Source of the DNA: Methanoregula sp. UBA64
Lineage (GTDB): Archaea; Halobacteriota; Methanomicrobia; Methanomicrobiales; Methanospirillaceae
Direction of reading: 5' to 3'
Length of the DNA: 64,000 bases
Assembly: GCF_002502735.1 (NCBI RefSeq)
Contig: NZ_DAQC01000006.1
Span: 62,001 to 126,000 of the forward strand
This document shows positions 33,630 to 41,965 of this stretch, piece by piece; position 1 is the stretch's first letter, and every line of letters begins with the position of its first letter. A model generated the notes under the pieces. The model saw only the letters and a program-made list of their open reading frames with translations. It searched no databases and was not told where the DNA came from. A program made the translations under genes and the position numbers.

Positions 33630-33649
33630 CGGTAAACAAACGGGCGAGA
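33630..33649 (+). promoter_or_regulatory. Shared surface-locus promoter motif, copy 3
   Basis: CGGTAAACAAACGGGCGAGA, differing at one base from copies 1 and 2. It is followed after five bases by the TATA-like GTAAATA (33654-33660) and lies 69-88 bases before the ATG at 33718. Confidence 0.6.
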
Positions 33650-33717
33650 GATCGTAAATACCATAAGGGCCCCAGAGAGTTTCATACGCGGATGCACAGG
33701 ATCTGCAGGGGAATGAA

Positions 33718-35058
33718 ATGGAGAAGAGATGGCTGATGGCGGGAATTGCCGCTATTGTCCTTGTGGGGACATTTGGACATGGGGCATCCGGATCCGCCGG
33801 GACTCATACGGTCCCGGATCTCCTGTTAGACGGGACAAATAGTACAGACGTGCCCATGACACCGCCGGATAATACGACCAACCGTACTGTGGACATACAA
33901 AACGCATCGGCTGATGCTGTAAAAGAAAACCTGGAGAGAATGATGATCCAGGGTATAGCACCTCCCTGTGAGGATATCCAGAAGAACTGCGATGTTGTGG
34001 GGCCGGTACCTGCCGAGACCTACACTCATGCTGAACTGATCGGGGCAAACACCGTGCCGGCAAAAACGGCAGAGAACATTGCCCCTGCTGCCGGTTCTTC
34101 GCATGTGAACCTGACACTGATACCCTTAAACGCTACGTGGGACCCGGCCGTTTCGCTCCCGGTCTACGTTTACGGTGAACCCGTTGTGGTAAATGCCACG
34201 CTGGTCAATAACGGTTCCGACCCGATTACCATCATGGGATACCCGCCGAAAGCCGGAATACATTACCGGAATGCCAACCCGTTCCGGACATTTGGCCGTT
34301 CGCACCAGACCCTCGTTCTGGAACCGGGGCAGTCTCTCTCATCACCGGTAACCTGGGATCAAAAAGATGCCGGGGGTTCTCCGGTCGATCCGGGGCGCTA
34401 CACGGTCGCGGTATATTACCTGTTCAACGAGAGCGCGAGCGGCTCGTGGGATGAATCGCATCTGGACACCGTATCTTCTTCGACCGACGTCATGATCCTG
34501 CCCAAAGGCGGGGCATATCAGGGAACGATTGCCGTGAATGAATCGCTGACAAAGGAAAATATTACAGCGACGCTTGAATCGGTCTCGTTTTCCAATGCAT
34601 CGTGGACAGCGAGCGTACTCTTCCGGTTTCCCGATAAAGAATCATATGATCTTATGTCGACCTGTAACCGTTCGTGGCTTGAGTATTGGTCTATTGCACG
34701 ATATGGGGCAGATTACTCGCTTGATGCCGCGACACCCCGGACGTTTTTTGACACAAGCGCCGATTGCGGGCTGCCCGGCGCGGAACGGTTTGTTTTCACG
34801 GGAGAACCAGTACCGGCAGGCGCACAGAATATCTCCCTCAATATTACTACGGACTGGATGGATCCCTCCTGCCAGACTCTTCCCCCTCATACCTGGAACT
34901 ATCGCGTGAACCTGACTGCGCCACAATCTTCCCCGGATTTAACGCCTGCATTCGCTTCCACGCGGCTCGCCACACCGCTTCCGGTTGCCCTCCCGTACCT
35001 TGCAACGGGGCTGGCGGTTGCAATGTATGCAGTTGTTCGCTCCCGCAGGAGGCCGTAG
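33718..35058 (+). CDS. Secreted surface protein with C-terminal anchor
   Basis: A 446-residue protein with signal peptide (WLMAGIAAIVLVGTFGHGASGSAG), a Thr/Asn-rich region with a Cys pair (CEDIQKNC), and two beta-rich regions; EPVVVNATLVNNGSDPITIMGYPP and LSSPVTWDQKDAGGSPVDPGRYTVAVYY read like an intracellular-proteinase-inhibitor or immunoglobulin-type sandwich. The tail PLPVALPYLATGLAVAMYAVVRSRRRP is a membrane anchor with basic end. The function is unknown. It carries the shared promoter motif and is followed after one base by the next gene. Confidence 0.75.
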   Translation: MEKRWLMAGIAAIVLVGTFGHGASGSAGTHTVPDLLLDGTNSTDVPMTPPDNTTNRTVDIQNASADAVKENLERMMIQGIAPPCEDIQKNCDVVGPVPAETYTHAELIGANTVPAKTAENIAPAAGSSHVNLTLIPLNATWDPAVSLPVYVYGEPVVVNATLVNNGSDPITIMGYPPKAGIHYRNANPFRTFGRSHQTLVLEPGQSLSSPVTWDQKDAGGSPVDPGRYTVAVYYLFNESASGSWDESHLDTVSSSTDVMILPKGGAYQGTIAVNESLTKENITATLESVSFSNASWTASVLFRFPDKESYDLMSTCNRSWLEYWSIARYGADYSLDAATPRTFFDTSADCGLPGAERFVFTGEPVPAGAQNISLNITTDWMDPSCQTLPPHTWNYRVNLTAPQSSPDLTPAFASTRLATPLPVALPYLATGLAVAMYAVVRSRRRP

Positions 35059-35059
35059 G

Positions 35060-35485
35060 ATGGAAAAGAAACGTGTCCGGGAAATCCTGATGGGGATACT
35101 CTCCACGTACATGGCGCTCTTCCTCTTCCTTGATGTGCTGATGTTCTCATTTGCCTTTCTCATCAACTGGGAGGCATGGTTTTTCGGGATCAAACTCGAC
35201 GGCTGGCCGGCCGGGCTGTACCTGGCCGCAACTGCGCTTGCCGCAACAGGTCTTATCGTCCTGCTCCTGAAATACCCGGGCCGGTCGTTTGCAATTTGCA
35301 GTGCAGCCGTCCTGTACTTCGCATTCGTGTACATCCTGCCGGTCTTTTCACGGCAGGCAAACATGAAAAGCGATCTTGGCTGGACCGTGTTCTGGGCCGA
35401 GCTGGTTCTGTATATTGTCATCCCATTAGTTTTTCTCGGGGTCGCTGCGGTACTGGGCCGGACAAAAACCGGGGAGTCTGCATGA
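35060..35485 (+). CDS. Four-helix membrane protein
   Basis: A 141-residue protein with four transmembrane spans: ILSTYMALFLFLDVLMFSFAFLI, AGLYLAATALAATGLIVLLL, SFAICSAAVLYFAFVYILPVF and FWAELVLYIVIPLVFLGVAAVL. The last 12 residues (VLGRTKTGESA) are almost the same as the end of the 361-residue surface protein at 24001-25086, and the DNA match continues into the next frame, so the 3' end was acquired with a duplicated segment. The start follows the previous stop by one base with GTAGG as ribosome site. Confidence 0.68.
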   Translation: MEKKRVREILMGILSTYMALFLFLDVLMFSFAFLINWEAWFFGIKLDGWPAGLYLAATALAATGLIVLLLKYPGRSFAICSAAVLYFAFVYILPVFSRQANMKSDLGWTVFWAELVLYIVIPLVFLGVAAVLGRTKTGESA

Positions 35486-35640
35486 AGCCGGCGGGTCAGG
35501 AAGATATCCTCATTCGGGTCGCTGCGATCATCGCGATCATCCTATTCCTCGTACTGACGTATGCAACGGTGATTCTGTGGACCGGGGCAAACCCGGTACC
35601 GTAGATAAAAACCGGCAGATTCCCTGGACCGGGAGACATC
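35482..35640 (+). pseudogene. Broken copy of the 5' end of the DUF3821-like gene 23429-24004
   Basis: An intact ATG overlaps the previous stop, and 40 codons are readable (EDILIRVAAIIAIILFLVLTYATVILWTGANPVP), ending in TAG at 35602. The intact paralogue has GAG at that codon. Base-level similarity continues about 38 bases past the stop (CCGGCAG, then TTCCC and GGACC in step with the paralogue) with at least one indel, and stops where repeat copy 2 begins (35645). The remaining three-quarters of the gene is missing. It could still make a 40-residue membrane peptide. Confidence 0.72.
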
Positions 35641-35644
35641 AGGT

Positions 35645-36258
35645 CCCGGAGGATCGGTTCTCCGACGGAGGGACAGAACAGAGTAACCCCCCGAAATTGG
35701 TTTCCAGTGGAAACGGTGTCCACGCCATTCGAAAAGTTTTATTTAATCGCGTATTTTCCTGAAATTTCCATTTTAATCGGGATTTTTACCTGCAAAATAG
35801 CGGGCTTCTGTTGGCAGGGTTTTTGGAGAGGTCCGGATGGTCAGCTGAGCCTGAGATCTGCCAACCGGTGCAATCTGTGAGCGTTTTTTGGATCTACGAC
35901 GGAGAAATTCCTTATATGAAGGATGTACCGACGGTGACTAGTAAGATGAAGACGCTCCCGGGGGCTCCGGCAAGCCTCCGCCCCCGCCGCGTGGGCGTCC
36001 CCCGCTTAGCGATAGTGCTGTATTACCTGTACCGGGAGCAGTTCTGAATGCAGGTAATAGGGGCACTATCGTATTCGCCCCCGCCCCCCTTTGGAGGGCA
36101 GGGATGGCGCAAGGGGGGGCTACATGTACGAGAGACCTCTATCTCCGTACTTTTTTCCGGCATTTTGGATTTTTGTCCGGAAAAATCCGGCCGTCCAGAC
36201 TTTCACCCGGACTTTTTTTGGGATTTTCAGATTTCGAACCGGAAAAAATTCGGCCGGA
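35645..36258 (+). repeat. Long dispersed repeat, copy 2
   Basis: Direct repeat of 19740-20394, about 15.9 kb away. The left boundary abuts the broken DUF3821-like gene; the right end runs into the AT-rich CCGGAAAAA field just before the AT-rich rmuC-like gene. The core 35951-36124 is nearly base-for-base identical to copy 1 in its first 55 bases and more diverged afterwards. A GTACG...CGTAC stem-loop followed by T6 (about 36126-36156) could terminate a transcript. Confidence 0.8.
35951..36124 (+). ncRNA. Candidate structured RNA core, copy 2
   Basis: Same length as copy 1 (174 bases). GGGGGC/GCCCCC is unchanged. The second stem reads TATTACCTGTA with TGCAGGTAATA, so a U-G wobble replaces C-G. 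The third stem is rebuilt: GCCCCCC-TTT-GGAGGGC (one mismatch) inside CGCC/GGCG. Retention of pairing despite changed sequence supports an RNA-level or cruciform constraint. Confidence 0.5.
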
Positions 36259-36381
36259 CATTTCTTCAAACCGCGTTGACGGTTGCTTCAAAGTTTAATG
36301 ATTATTAAAATATTATCGAAAGAACTATGGTGTTCATAGTATGAATTCAGAAATAAGTACAATCACATATTGGAGTATAAA

Positions 36382-37539
36382 ATGGACTTTACGTCTTTGC
36401 TAGTCGGGCTCATCATAGGGGCTGTTATTGGGGGGATTCTTGGTTATGTTATTGGAAAACTAAAATCCGCACAACCTATCGATCTTTCCGGCCAATCTGG
36501 ATTACTTTCCTCCCTGAATTCTCAGGTTGCAGAGATGAAAGGGAAATTTCTCGAAATGGAAAAAGCTCGGCAACAGATTGATCAGCAGCGGGCCCAGTAT
36601 GATGCCCAACGAGAGCAACGATTAAAAGAGTGGATAGAAAACACTCAAAAATTATTCACCGAGCAGGCAGACAAAGGAAAACAAGTGGATGAGGCAAAAG
36701 ATAAACGGATTCAAGATTGGATGGAATCAACGAAAAAATTTTTTGAAGAGCAAAAATCCGCAAATACCACATTCCTTGAACAACAGGGAAAATCCCGCGA
36801 AGAAATTGAGACAAAGCGTGATGCCCAACTCAAGGACATGTCCGTCATGATCCAACAGGTCACACGTACAATTCATGGTACTAAACAGCGGGGAATTGTC
36901 GGAGAAGATCAGCTCCGCGAAGTTCTTTCTCACTGTATTCAAGCGTGTGTTGTTGTATCTGATCTGAAAACCGACAGTGGAATAGTCGAATTCGCATGGA
37001 ACTTAGAAGACGGCAAATTTATCCCGATTGATTGTAAACTACCCGACGTCTTCGAACTTCTTGATCAATACGATAAATCCGAGGATATTACCGAGCAGAA
37101 AAATCTCAAAAGTGAGATTATCAAAAAAATTGAGAAAGAAATTAAGGAAATTCAAAAGTATCGGAATCAGACCAATACAATTGATTCCTGCATTCTCGTT
37201 GTACCCGAAGGTGTTCTTGAGATGGTCCCTGAAATCGTCGGTTCTGGCAGGGAAACAAATGTCTTCGTATGCAGTTATAAAGAGGTTTTCCCGGTTTCTT
37301 ACCTTATTCAGGAAAAATATCGGCATAATAAAGAATTGGGCGATATCGGGGAATATCGAGAAATAATTACCACGCTGCTCCAGATATTTGATTCGATAAA
37401 TAAACTAACAGACACGATAAACCGTGGGCTCGTTATGATTACAAATGCAAATAATTCGATTAAACAACAGATCCTTCTTGCAAAACAGAAGCCAAAAGGA
37501 ATTCCTATTGTCGAGATAAAAGAAGAGAAGTCAGAATAA
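36382..37539 (+). CDS. rmuC: RmuC-family protein with N-terminal membrane anchor
   Basis: A 385-residue protein. Domains: transmembrane helix (LLVGLIIGAVIGGILGYVIG, residues 5-24), a coiled coil to about residue 165 (many Gln/Glu/Lys, with RAQYDAQREQRLKEWIENTQ and RIQDWMESTKKFFEE as near-repeats), then the RmuC nuclease-like core: RGIVGEDQLREVL, SGIVEFAWNLEDGKFIPIDCKLP, and SCILVVPEGVLEMVPEI. RmuC limits recombination at inverted repeats in bacteria and occurs in some defence settings. The gene is visibly AT-rich against GC-rich neighbours, which suggests transfer. An ATG four codons upstream is possible. Confidence 0.8.
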   Translation: MDFTSLLVGLIIGAVIGGILGYVIGKLKSAQPIDLSGQSGLLSSLNSQVAEMKGKFLEMEKARQQIDQQRAQYDAQREQRLKEWIENTQKLFTEQADKGKQVDEAKDKRIQDWMESTKKFFEEQKSANTTFLEQQGKSREEIETKRDAQLKDMSVMIQQVTRTIHGTKQRGIVGEDQLREVLSHCIQACVVVSDLKTDSGIVEFAWNLEDGKFIPIDCKLPDVFELLDQYDKSEDITEQKNLKSEIIKKIEKEIKEIQKYRNQTNTIDSCILVVPEGVLEMVPEIVGSGRETNVFVCSYKEVFPVSYLIQEKYRHNKELGDIGEYREIITTLLQIFDSINKLTDTINRGLVMITNANNSIKQQILLAKQKPKGIPIVEIKEEKSE

Positions 37540-37563
37540 TTTTTTAAATCATTGGGCGAGTTT

Positions 37564-38976
37564 TCAAAACTCCCCGTCCTGCTCAAAACTTCTCCCGTAC
37601 CGGATCGCAAGCTCCGCCTTGTAGAGTTCCCTCCCAAGATACCCGGCATGATCGAGCAGGGAAACATCCCCCCGGGCAATGAGCGTGTGCAGGACATCCT
37701 GCCAGCGCTCGCCTTTGATGGCCTTCCCGTGGATCACCGCCACGATCAGCCCGTCCTCGATCCCGATCCGGAAATTTCCCTTCGGATCGTACGCGATCTC
37801 GTCCGGCATCCGCTCTGCTGCGATTGCACGCTCGTATTCGAGCGGCGGTTCGCGCCGGCGCCGCTTCTCCTTGAGCACGAGAAGATCGATCCCGAGATCC
37901 TTTGCATACGGCCGGTCCCGGGCAAGCACCATCATCTCCGTTGCCTTCCGCATCTCCTTGATCGAGCCCCGGGTCTTGTCCGAGTGCTCGCTTGAAAAAA
38001 TAATTGCGGCCCCGGCCTCCATCGCCATCCCGGCAAGGAGCGCGTTAATGCCTACAGAATCCGCATCGAGGAGCTCCGCAACATTTCCCGCACCAAAAAA
38101 GAGCGGGCAGCCGTAGTCCTTAAACCCGGCAAGCGATCGAACAAGGCCCGAACCCGCCGGCTGGAGCAGGGGGTCGGCCACGATGCAGCCGATCCCGGCC
38201 CGGCGGGCCCGTGCTATGTTGCCTTTCAGGGTTTTTTCGCCCGGCACCACGACCGCCGCCGCCCCGGCCGCTGCCACCTCCTTTCCCACGACCGGGATAT
38301 TCTTCTCCTGGAGCGAGAGGACGATGTCGGCCCGGAAGAGTGCCGCTCTGATGAGTGCCGGGTCCTGCGAGTCGATGGCGAGCGGCCCGTCAAGGTCTTC
38401 GAGTCTGGAAAAGACCATTTTTACGTCCGCCGGCGTTGCATCGAACCCGAACCCGAGGTCCACGATATCCGCCCCGTCCGCAAAGTACCGTTCGGCAGTC
38501 TCCCGGATATGCATCCGTTTGTGGGCGTCCATGATCTCGGCGAGCACCTTCATCCGCGCATCGCCGCCGATCTTTACCCCCCGGATCACGCACTCCGGCT
38601 CCGCTGCCGCTTCTGATGCCGCGATCTTCTCGGCCGCGTCCTTTGCCCGTCCCGCCGCGAGGAAGTCCTCCGCGGGAATGGTGGGCGAGAGCGGCACCTT
38701 TCCCACGAGCGGGAGCACCCACGCAAGATCGGCCGCGTGCCGGGGGCCGCGGTAGACCGGGATACCGGTATCGCGCTCAATGGTTTCGAACGAGACCGTG
38801 CACATCCCCGAGACCACCACGGCATCGTACGCGCCTTTTTGTAAGAGGTCGCGGAGCGCCCGGGGCGTAAGAAACGAGGCGATCTTTCCCGTCACCACCA
38901 CGTCCGCGTCGAAACCGGCCGCTGCCTTTTTCACGAGCCCGGCGGTCGCGGAGCCGGTGGGAAGGAGGATTCGCAT
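37564..38976 (-). CDS. Dihydropteroate synthase-related protein
   Basis: A 470-residue archaeal protein. The N-terminal domain of about 125 residues (DUF6513-like) has RILLPTGSATAGLVKKAA and TPRALRDLLQKGAYDAVVVSGM. The central TIM-barrel resembles dihydropteroate synthase: ADIVDLGFGFDATPADVK, PLAIDSQDP and GCPLFFGAGNVAELLDADSVGINALLAG. The C-terminal 100 residues contain RREPPLEYE and GIEDGLIVAVIHGKAIKG. It is thought to act in methanopterin or related pterin metabolism, unproven. The start at 38976 (MRILLPTG) leaves 42 bp to the divergent PHP gene. Confidence 0.85.
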   Translation of the reverse strand: MRILLPTGSATAGLVKKAAAGFDADVVVTGKIASFLTPRALRDLLQKGAYDAVVVSGMCTVSFETIERDTGIPVYRGPRHAADLAWVLPLVGKVPLSPTIPAEDFLAAGRAKDAAEKIAASEAAAEPECVIRGVKIGGDARMKVLAEIMDAHKRMHIRETAERYFADGADIVDLGFGFDATPADVKMVFSRLEDLDGPLAIDSQDPALIRAALFRADIVLSLQEKNIPVVGKEVAAAGAAAVVVPGEKTLKGNIARARRAGIGCIVADPLLQPAGSGLVRSLAGFKDYGCPLFFGAGNVAELLDADSVGINALLAGMAMEAGAAIIFSSEHSDKTRGSIKEMRKATEMMVLARDRPYAKDLGIDLLVLKEKRRRREPPLEYERAIAAERMPDEIAYDPKGNFRIGIEDGLIVAVIHGKAIKGERWQDVLHTLIARGDVSLLDHAGYLGRELYKAELAIRYGRSFEQDGEF

Positions 38977-39018
38977 AAATCTCCTTAATACCAGAGAGGT
39001 AAAAACACTAGTGATCAG

Positions 39019-39696
39019 ATGCTGACCTGCGACCTGCACGTACATACCAGTTTCTCAAAAGACGGGGAGAGCAGTGTCGAAGATATTCTCCGGCAGGCAG
39101 AGGCGGTGGGCCTTGACGCAATCGCCATCACCGACCACGACTGCGTTGACGGCGCAAAGCTCGCGCTGTCCATTAAGACCCCGGTCCTTGTCATCCCGGG
39201 GATCGAGATCTCGACCAAGCAGGGACACCTGCTGGTGCTCGGGGTGACCGAGGTGATCCCCGCGGGCCTCGATGTCCGCGACACGGTTGCGATTGCAAAG
39301 CGCATGGGAGCGCTCGTGATCCTCCCCCACCCGTACCACATGTGGCGCCACGGGGTTGCCCGGAAGATCCGGGCCGCGATGAACATCGTGGACGCGGTCG
39401 AGGCGTTCAACAGCCGGTACATTGTCGGCTCGGCCAACCGGAAGGCCGGCCGGGTCGCGGCCCGGCTCGAAAAGCCCTGCGTGGGCGGGAGCGATGCGCA
39501 CAATGCACGCTTTGTCGGGTACGGGAGAACGTTTGTGGAAGCAGAACCGGAGATGCAGGCGATCTTTGCTGCTATCCGTGCGGGAAAGGTCGATTACGGC
39601 GGACGCCAGACTCCGCTGCGGACCTACACCCGCCAGTCGCTCAACAACACATGGAGAAAGATAAAGAGGCTGACCCGGCGGTTCCGCGTCCGGTGA
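39019..39696 (+). CDS. PHP-domain metal-dependent phosphoesterase
   Basis: A 225-residue hydrolase of the PHP family. Metal-binding motifs are present in order: CDLHVHTSFSKD (His7/His9), AITDHDCVDGA, IPGIEIST, LPHPYH, and GGSDAHNAR at the end. The substrate could be a nucleotide such as AMP-2',3' or a histidinol-phosphate-like compound; nothing nearby decides this. The C-terminus is basic (RKIKRLTRRFRVR). Its last 46 bases overlap the start of truA in another frame, so the two genes are translationally linked. Confidence 0.88.
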   Translation: MLTCDLHVHTSFSKDGESSVEDILRQAEAVGLDAIAITDHDCVDGAKLALSIKTPVLVIPGIEISTKQGHLLVLGVTEVIPAGLDVRDTVAIAKRMGALVILPHPYHMWRHGVARKIRAAMNIVDAVEAFNSRYIVGSANRKAGRVAARLEKPCVGGSDAHNARFVGYGRTFVEAEPEMQAIFAAIRAGKVDYGGRQTPLRTYTRQSLNNTWRKIKRLTRRFRVR

Positions 39697-40493
39697 GGCT
39701 TGCGGTCCGGGTCTCGTACCTGGGCACCCGGTTCTACGGTTCGCAGCAGCAGGAGTCGGAGCGGACGGTCGAAGGGGAGTTCATTGCCGCGTGCCAGCGC
39801 ACGAGCCTTTTTTCCGACTGGCGGGCTGCGGGGTTCTGTTCTGCCGGCCGGACCGACCGGGGCGTGCATGCCTGCGGACAGGTGATCGCGTTCTCGACGG
39901 CGTACCCGGACCGGGCAAGGGAGGCGCTCAACCGGCAGCTGCCGCCCGATCTCTGGTGCACGGCAACGGCCGTTGTCGCGGAACTGTTCCACCCGCGGTT
40001 CGATGCACGGTCGCGGACGTACCGGTATTATTTTTCGGATGCCCCGGAGAATCCGGCAGCGATGGAGACGGCCGCACGGGAATTTTTAGGCGAGCACAAT
40101 TTTACGAACTTTGCCCGGGTGGGGGACAAGAACCCGTACCGGAAGATCCTTGCGATCCGGGTCGGGACTGATGGCCGGTTTTCGTTTCTTGAAGTGACGG
40201 CGGAAAGTTTTCTCTGGCACCAGGTGCGGTGCATGGCGGCGGCACTCTTTTCAGCAGGGAACGGCGAGCTGGACGCTGACGGGATCCGGCTGATGCTCGA
40301 AGGCCCGGCGGCCCGGTCGGTCCAGCCGGCGCCGGCCGAGGGGCTCATTCTCTGGGACACGGACTGCGGCCTCGCGTGGGATCCGATCCCGTCAGCGGAC
40401 CGGAGCGCCACGTACTGCACCGAGCTCCTCCGGCACCACGCGCTCATGGAGCAGGTGTGCCGGGTGGTCAGGCCGGGGCCTCTTTGCGAATAA
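39651..40493 (+). CDS. truA: tRNA pseudouridine synthase TruA
   Basis: Makes pseudouridine at positions 38-40 of tRNA anticodon stems. The protein has 280 residues. Motifs: RVSYLGTRFYGSQQQ at the N-terminus, the catalytic Asp in SAGRTDRGVHA, LWCTATAVVAELFHPRFDARSRTYRYYF and ESFLWHQVRCMAAAL. The start at 39651 lies inside the 3' end of the PHP gene; translation from farther upstream would run antisense to no gene but shows no protein character, so this ATG (MEKDKEADP) is taken. A structured repeat begins 35 bases after its stop. Confidence 0.93.
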   Translation: MEKDKEADPAVPRPVRLAVRVSYLGTRFYGSQQQESERTVEGEFIAACQRTSLFSDWRAAGFCSAGRTDRGVHACGQVIAFSTAYPDRAREALNRQLPPDLWCTATAVVAELFHPRFDARSRTYRYYFSDAPENPAAMETAAREFLGEHNFTNFARVGDKNPYRKILAIRVGTDGRFSFLEVTAESFLWHQVRCMAAALFSAGNGELDADGIRLMLEGPAARSVQPAPAEGLILWDTDCGLAWDPIPSADRSATYCTELLRHHALMEQVCRVVRPGPLCE

Positions 40494-40527
40494 GAGCAGA
40501 ATCCCGTTTTTTGTTGTATGAGTTGAG

Positions 40528-40684
40528 ACGCTCTCGGGGGCTGCCGCCCCCGCCGCTGTGGCACCCCCCGGTTGCGATAGCTCTGCCTTGCCTGTTCGCA
40601 GGCATGAGCCCGTACAGGTAATACCGGGGCATCGTAATGCGCCCCGTCCCACTCGGGGGACTGGCGGCGCAAGAGGGGGGCTGC
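40528..40684 (+). ncRNA. Candidate structured RNA core, copy 3
   Basis: A 157-base relative of the cores at 20044 and 35951, without their long upstream part. The first stem GGGGGC/GCCCCC is kept, but its loop is only TGCC. The second stem is TTGCCTGT with ACAGGTAA, pairing throughout if G-U is allowed. The third is GTCCC-ACTCGG-GGGAC inside GCGCC/GGCGC. CCCCCGGTTGCGATAG and GCGCAAGAGGGGGGCT are identical to copy 1. It sits between the truA stop and the 3' end of the malic enzyme gene. Confidence 0.5.
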
Positions 40685-40732
40685 ATGACAGTCCCATTTT
40701 CCTAAAATACAACGAAAGGAAACGCTGCGTAA

Positions 40733-41965
40733 TCACCCGGCAGCCGGTACCTCGTTGAAATTCCTCGCACACCCGCTCTTTTTTGCCGCCTCGCTCACGG
40801 CCCCGGCAACGGCTTTGACCACGCCACGGTTTAAGACCTTGGGCAGGATGCGGTCCCGCCGGGGCTGCTTCACGTAATTTGCGAGTGCGTGGGCTGCGGC
40901 ATATTTCATCTCGTCCGAAATCCGGGTGGCACAGACATCGAGAGCGCCCCGGAAGATGCCGGGGAACGCGAGCGCGTAGTTGATCTGGTTGGGGTAATCG
41001 CTCCGTGCGGTCCCGACCACAGCCGCTCCCGAAAGGAGGGCGTCCCGGGGGAGGATCTCCGGCACCGGGCTTGCAAGTGCAAAGACGATCGGGTCGTCCG
41101 CCATGCTCCGGACCATGGCCGGCGTCACGATTCCCGGCCCGGAGACGCCGATACAGACATCGGCGCCTTCCAGCGCATCCGCGAGCGTGCCGGTCCGTTC
41201 GCCCCGGTTGGTCTCGCCGGCGATGATGAACTTGTACTTGTTTGCGTACAGCCCTTCGCGGTCGCGGTGGATGATCCCCTGCCGGTCGCAGACAATGATG
41301 TCGTTTACGGCCGGGAAAAGTTTCGGGTCGTAGCCGATGTGCCGGAGCATCCGGGCGATCGCAACGCCGGCCGCTCCCGCCCCGCAGATGACTACGTTCA
41401 ATTCCCCGAACTCTTTTTTCGTGACCGCACAGGCATTGAGGAGCGCTGCGAGCACCACGACCGCCGTCCCGTGCTGGTCGTCGTGCATCACCGGGATCCC
41501 GATGCCCTGCAGCGCCTCTTCGATCTCAAAGCATCTCGGCGCTGCAATGTCTTCGAGCGCGATCCCGCCAAAGACCGGGGCGATGTTTTTGATATCCTGG
41601 GCAAGGGCCGGGTGGGACCGGGCAAAGCAGACCGGGAAGGCGTCGATGTTTGCGAGTTTTTTAAAGAGGAGCGCCTTTCCCTCCATCGCGGGGATCGCGG
41701 CAGAGCCCCCGATGTTCCCGAGCGAGAGCACCCGTGAGCCGTCGGTCACGATCGCTATGGTGTTGGCCTTGATCGTGTACTTCCAGGCCAGTTCCTTGTC
41801 GTGTGCGATCTCCTTTGAGACCGCCCCGACCCCCGGGGTGTAGGCAAGCGAGAGGTCGTGCCGGTTTTTGATCCGGACCTTGGAGCGGACCTCGATTTTG
41901 CCGTGGTACTTCTCGTGGAATGCAACCGATTCCGCGTAGATGTTCTCCCGCTTTGGTCTGGTCAT
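40733..41965 (-). CDS. maeB: NAD(P)-dependent malic enzyme
   Basis: Oxidative decarboxylation of malate to pyruvate. The protein has 410 residues, matching the short single-domain archaeal/bacterial form. Motifs: LSLAYTPGVGAVS, TDGSRVLSLGNIGG, DAFPVCFARSHP, GIPVMHDDQHGTAVV, the nucleotide-binding VVICGAGAAGVAIARML, and ARSDYPNQINYALAFPGIFRGALD. It supplies or drains pyruvate, the product of the Por complex encoded at 7.7-10.5 kb. A TATA box TATTATATA (42021-42030, minus strand) stands about 60 bases before the ATG. Confidence 0.93.
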   Translation of the reverse strand: MTRPKRENIYAESVAFHEKYHGKIEVRSKVRIKNRHDLSLAYTPGVGAVSKEIAHDKELAWKYTIKANTIAIVTDGSRVLSLGNIGGSAAIPAMEGKALLFKKLANIDAFPVCFARSHPALAQDIKNIAPVFGGIALEDIAAPRCFEIEEALQGIGIPVMHDDQHGTAVVVLAALLNACAVTKKEFGELNVVICGAGAAGVAIARMLRHIGYDPKLFPAVNDIIVCDRQGIIHRDREGLYANKYKFIIAGETNRGERTGTLADALEGADVCIGVSGPGIVTPAMVRSMADDPIVFALASPVPEILPRDALLSGAAVVGTARSDYPNQINYALAFPGIFRGALDVCATRISDEMKYAAAHALANYVKQPRRDRILPKVLNRGVVKAVAGAVSEAAKKSGCARNFNEVPAAG

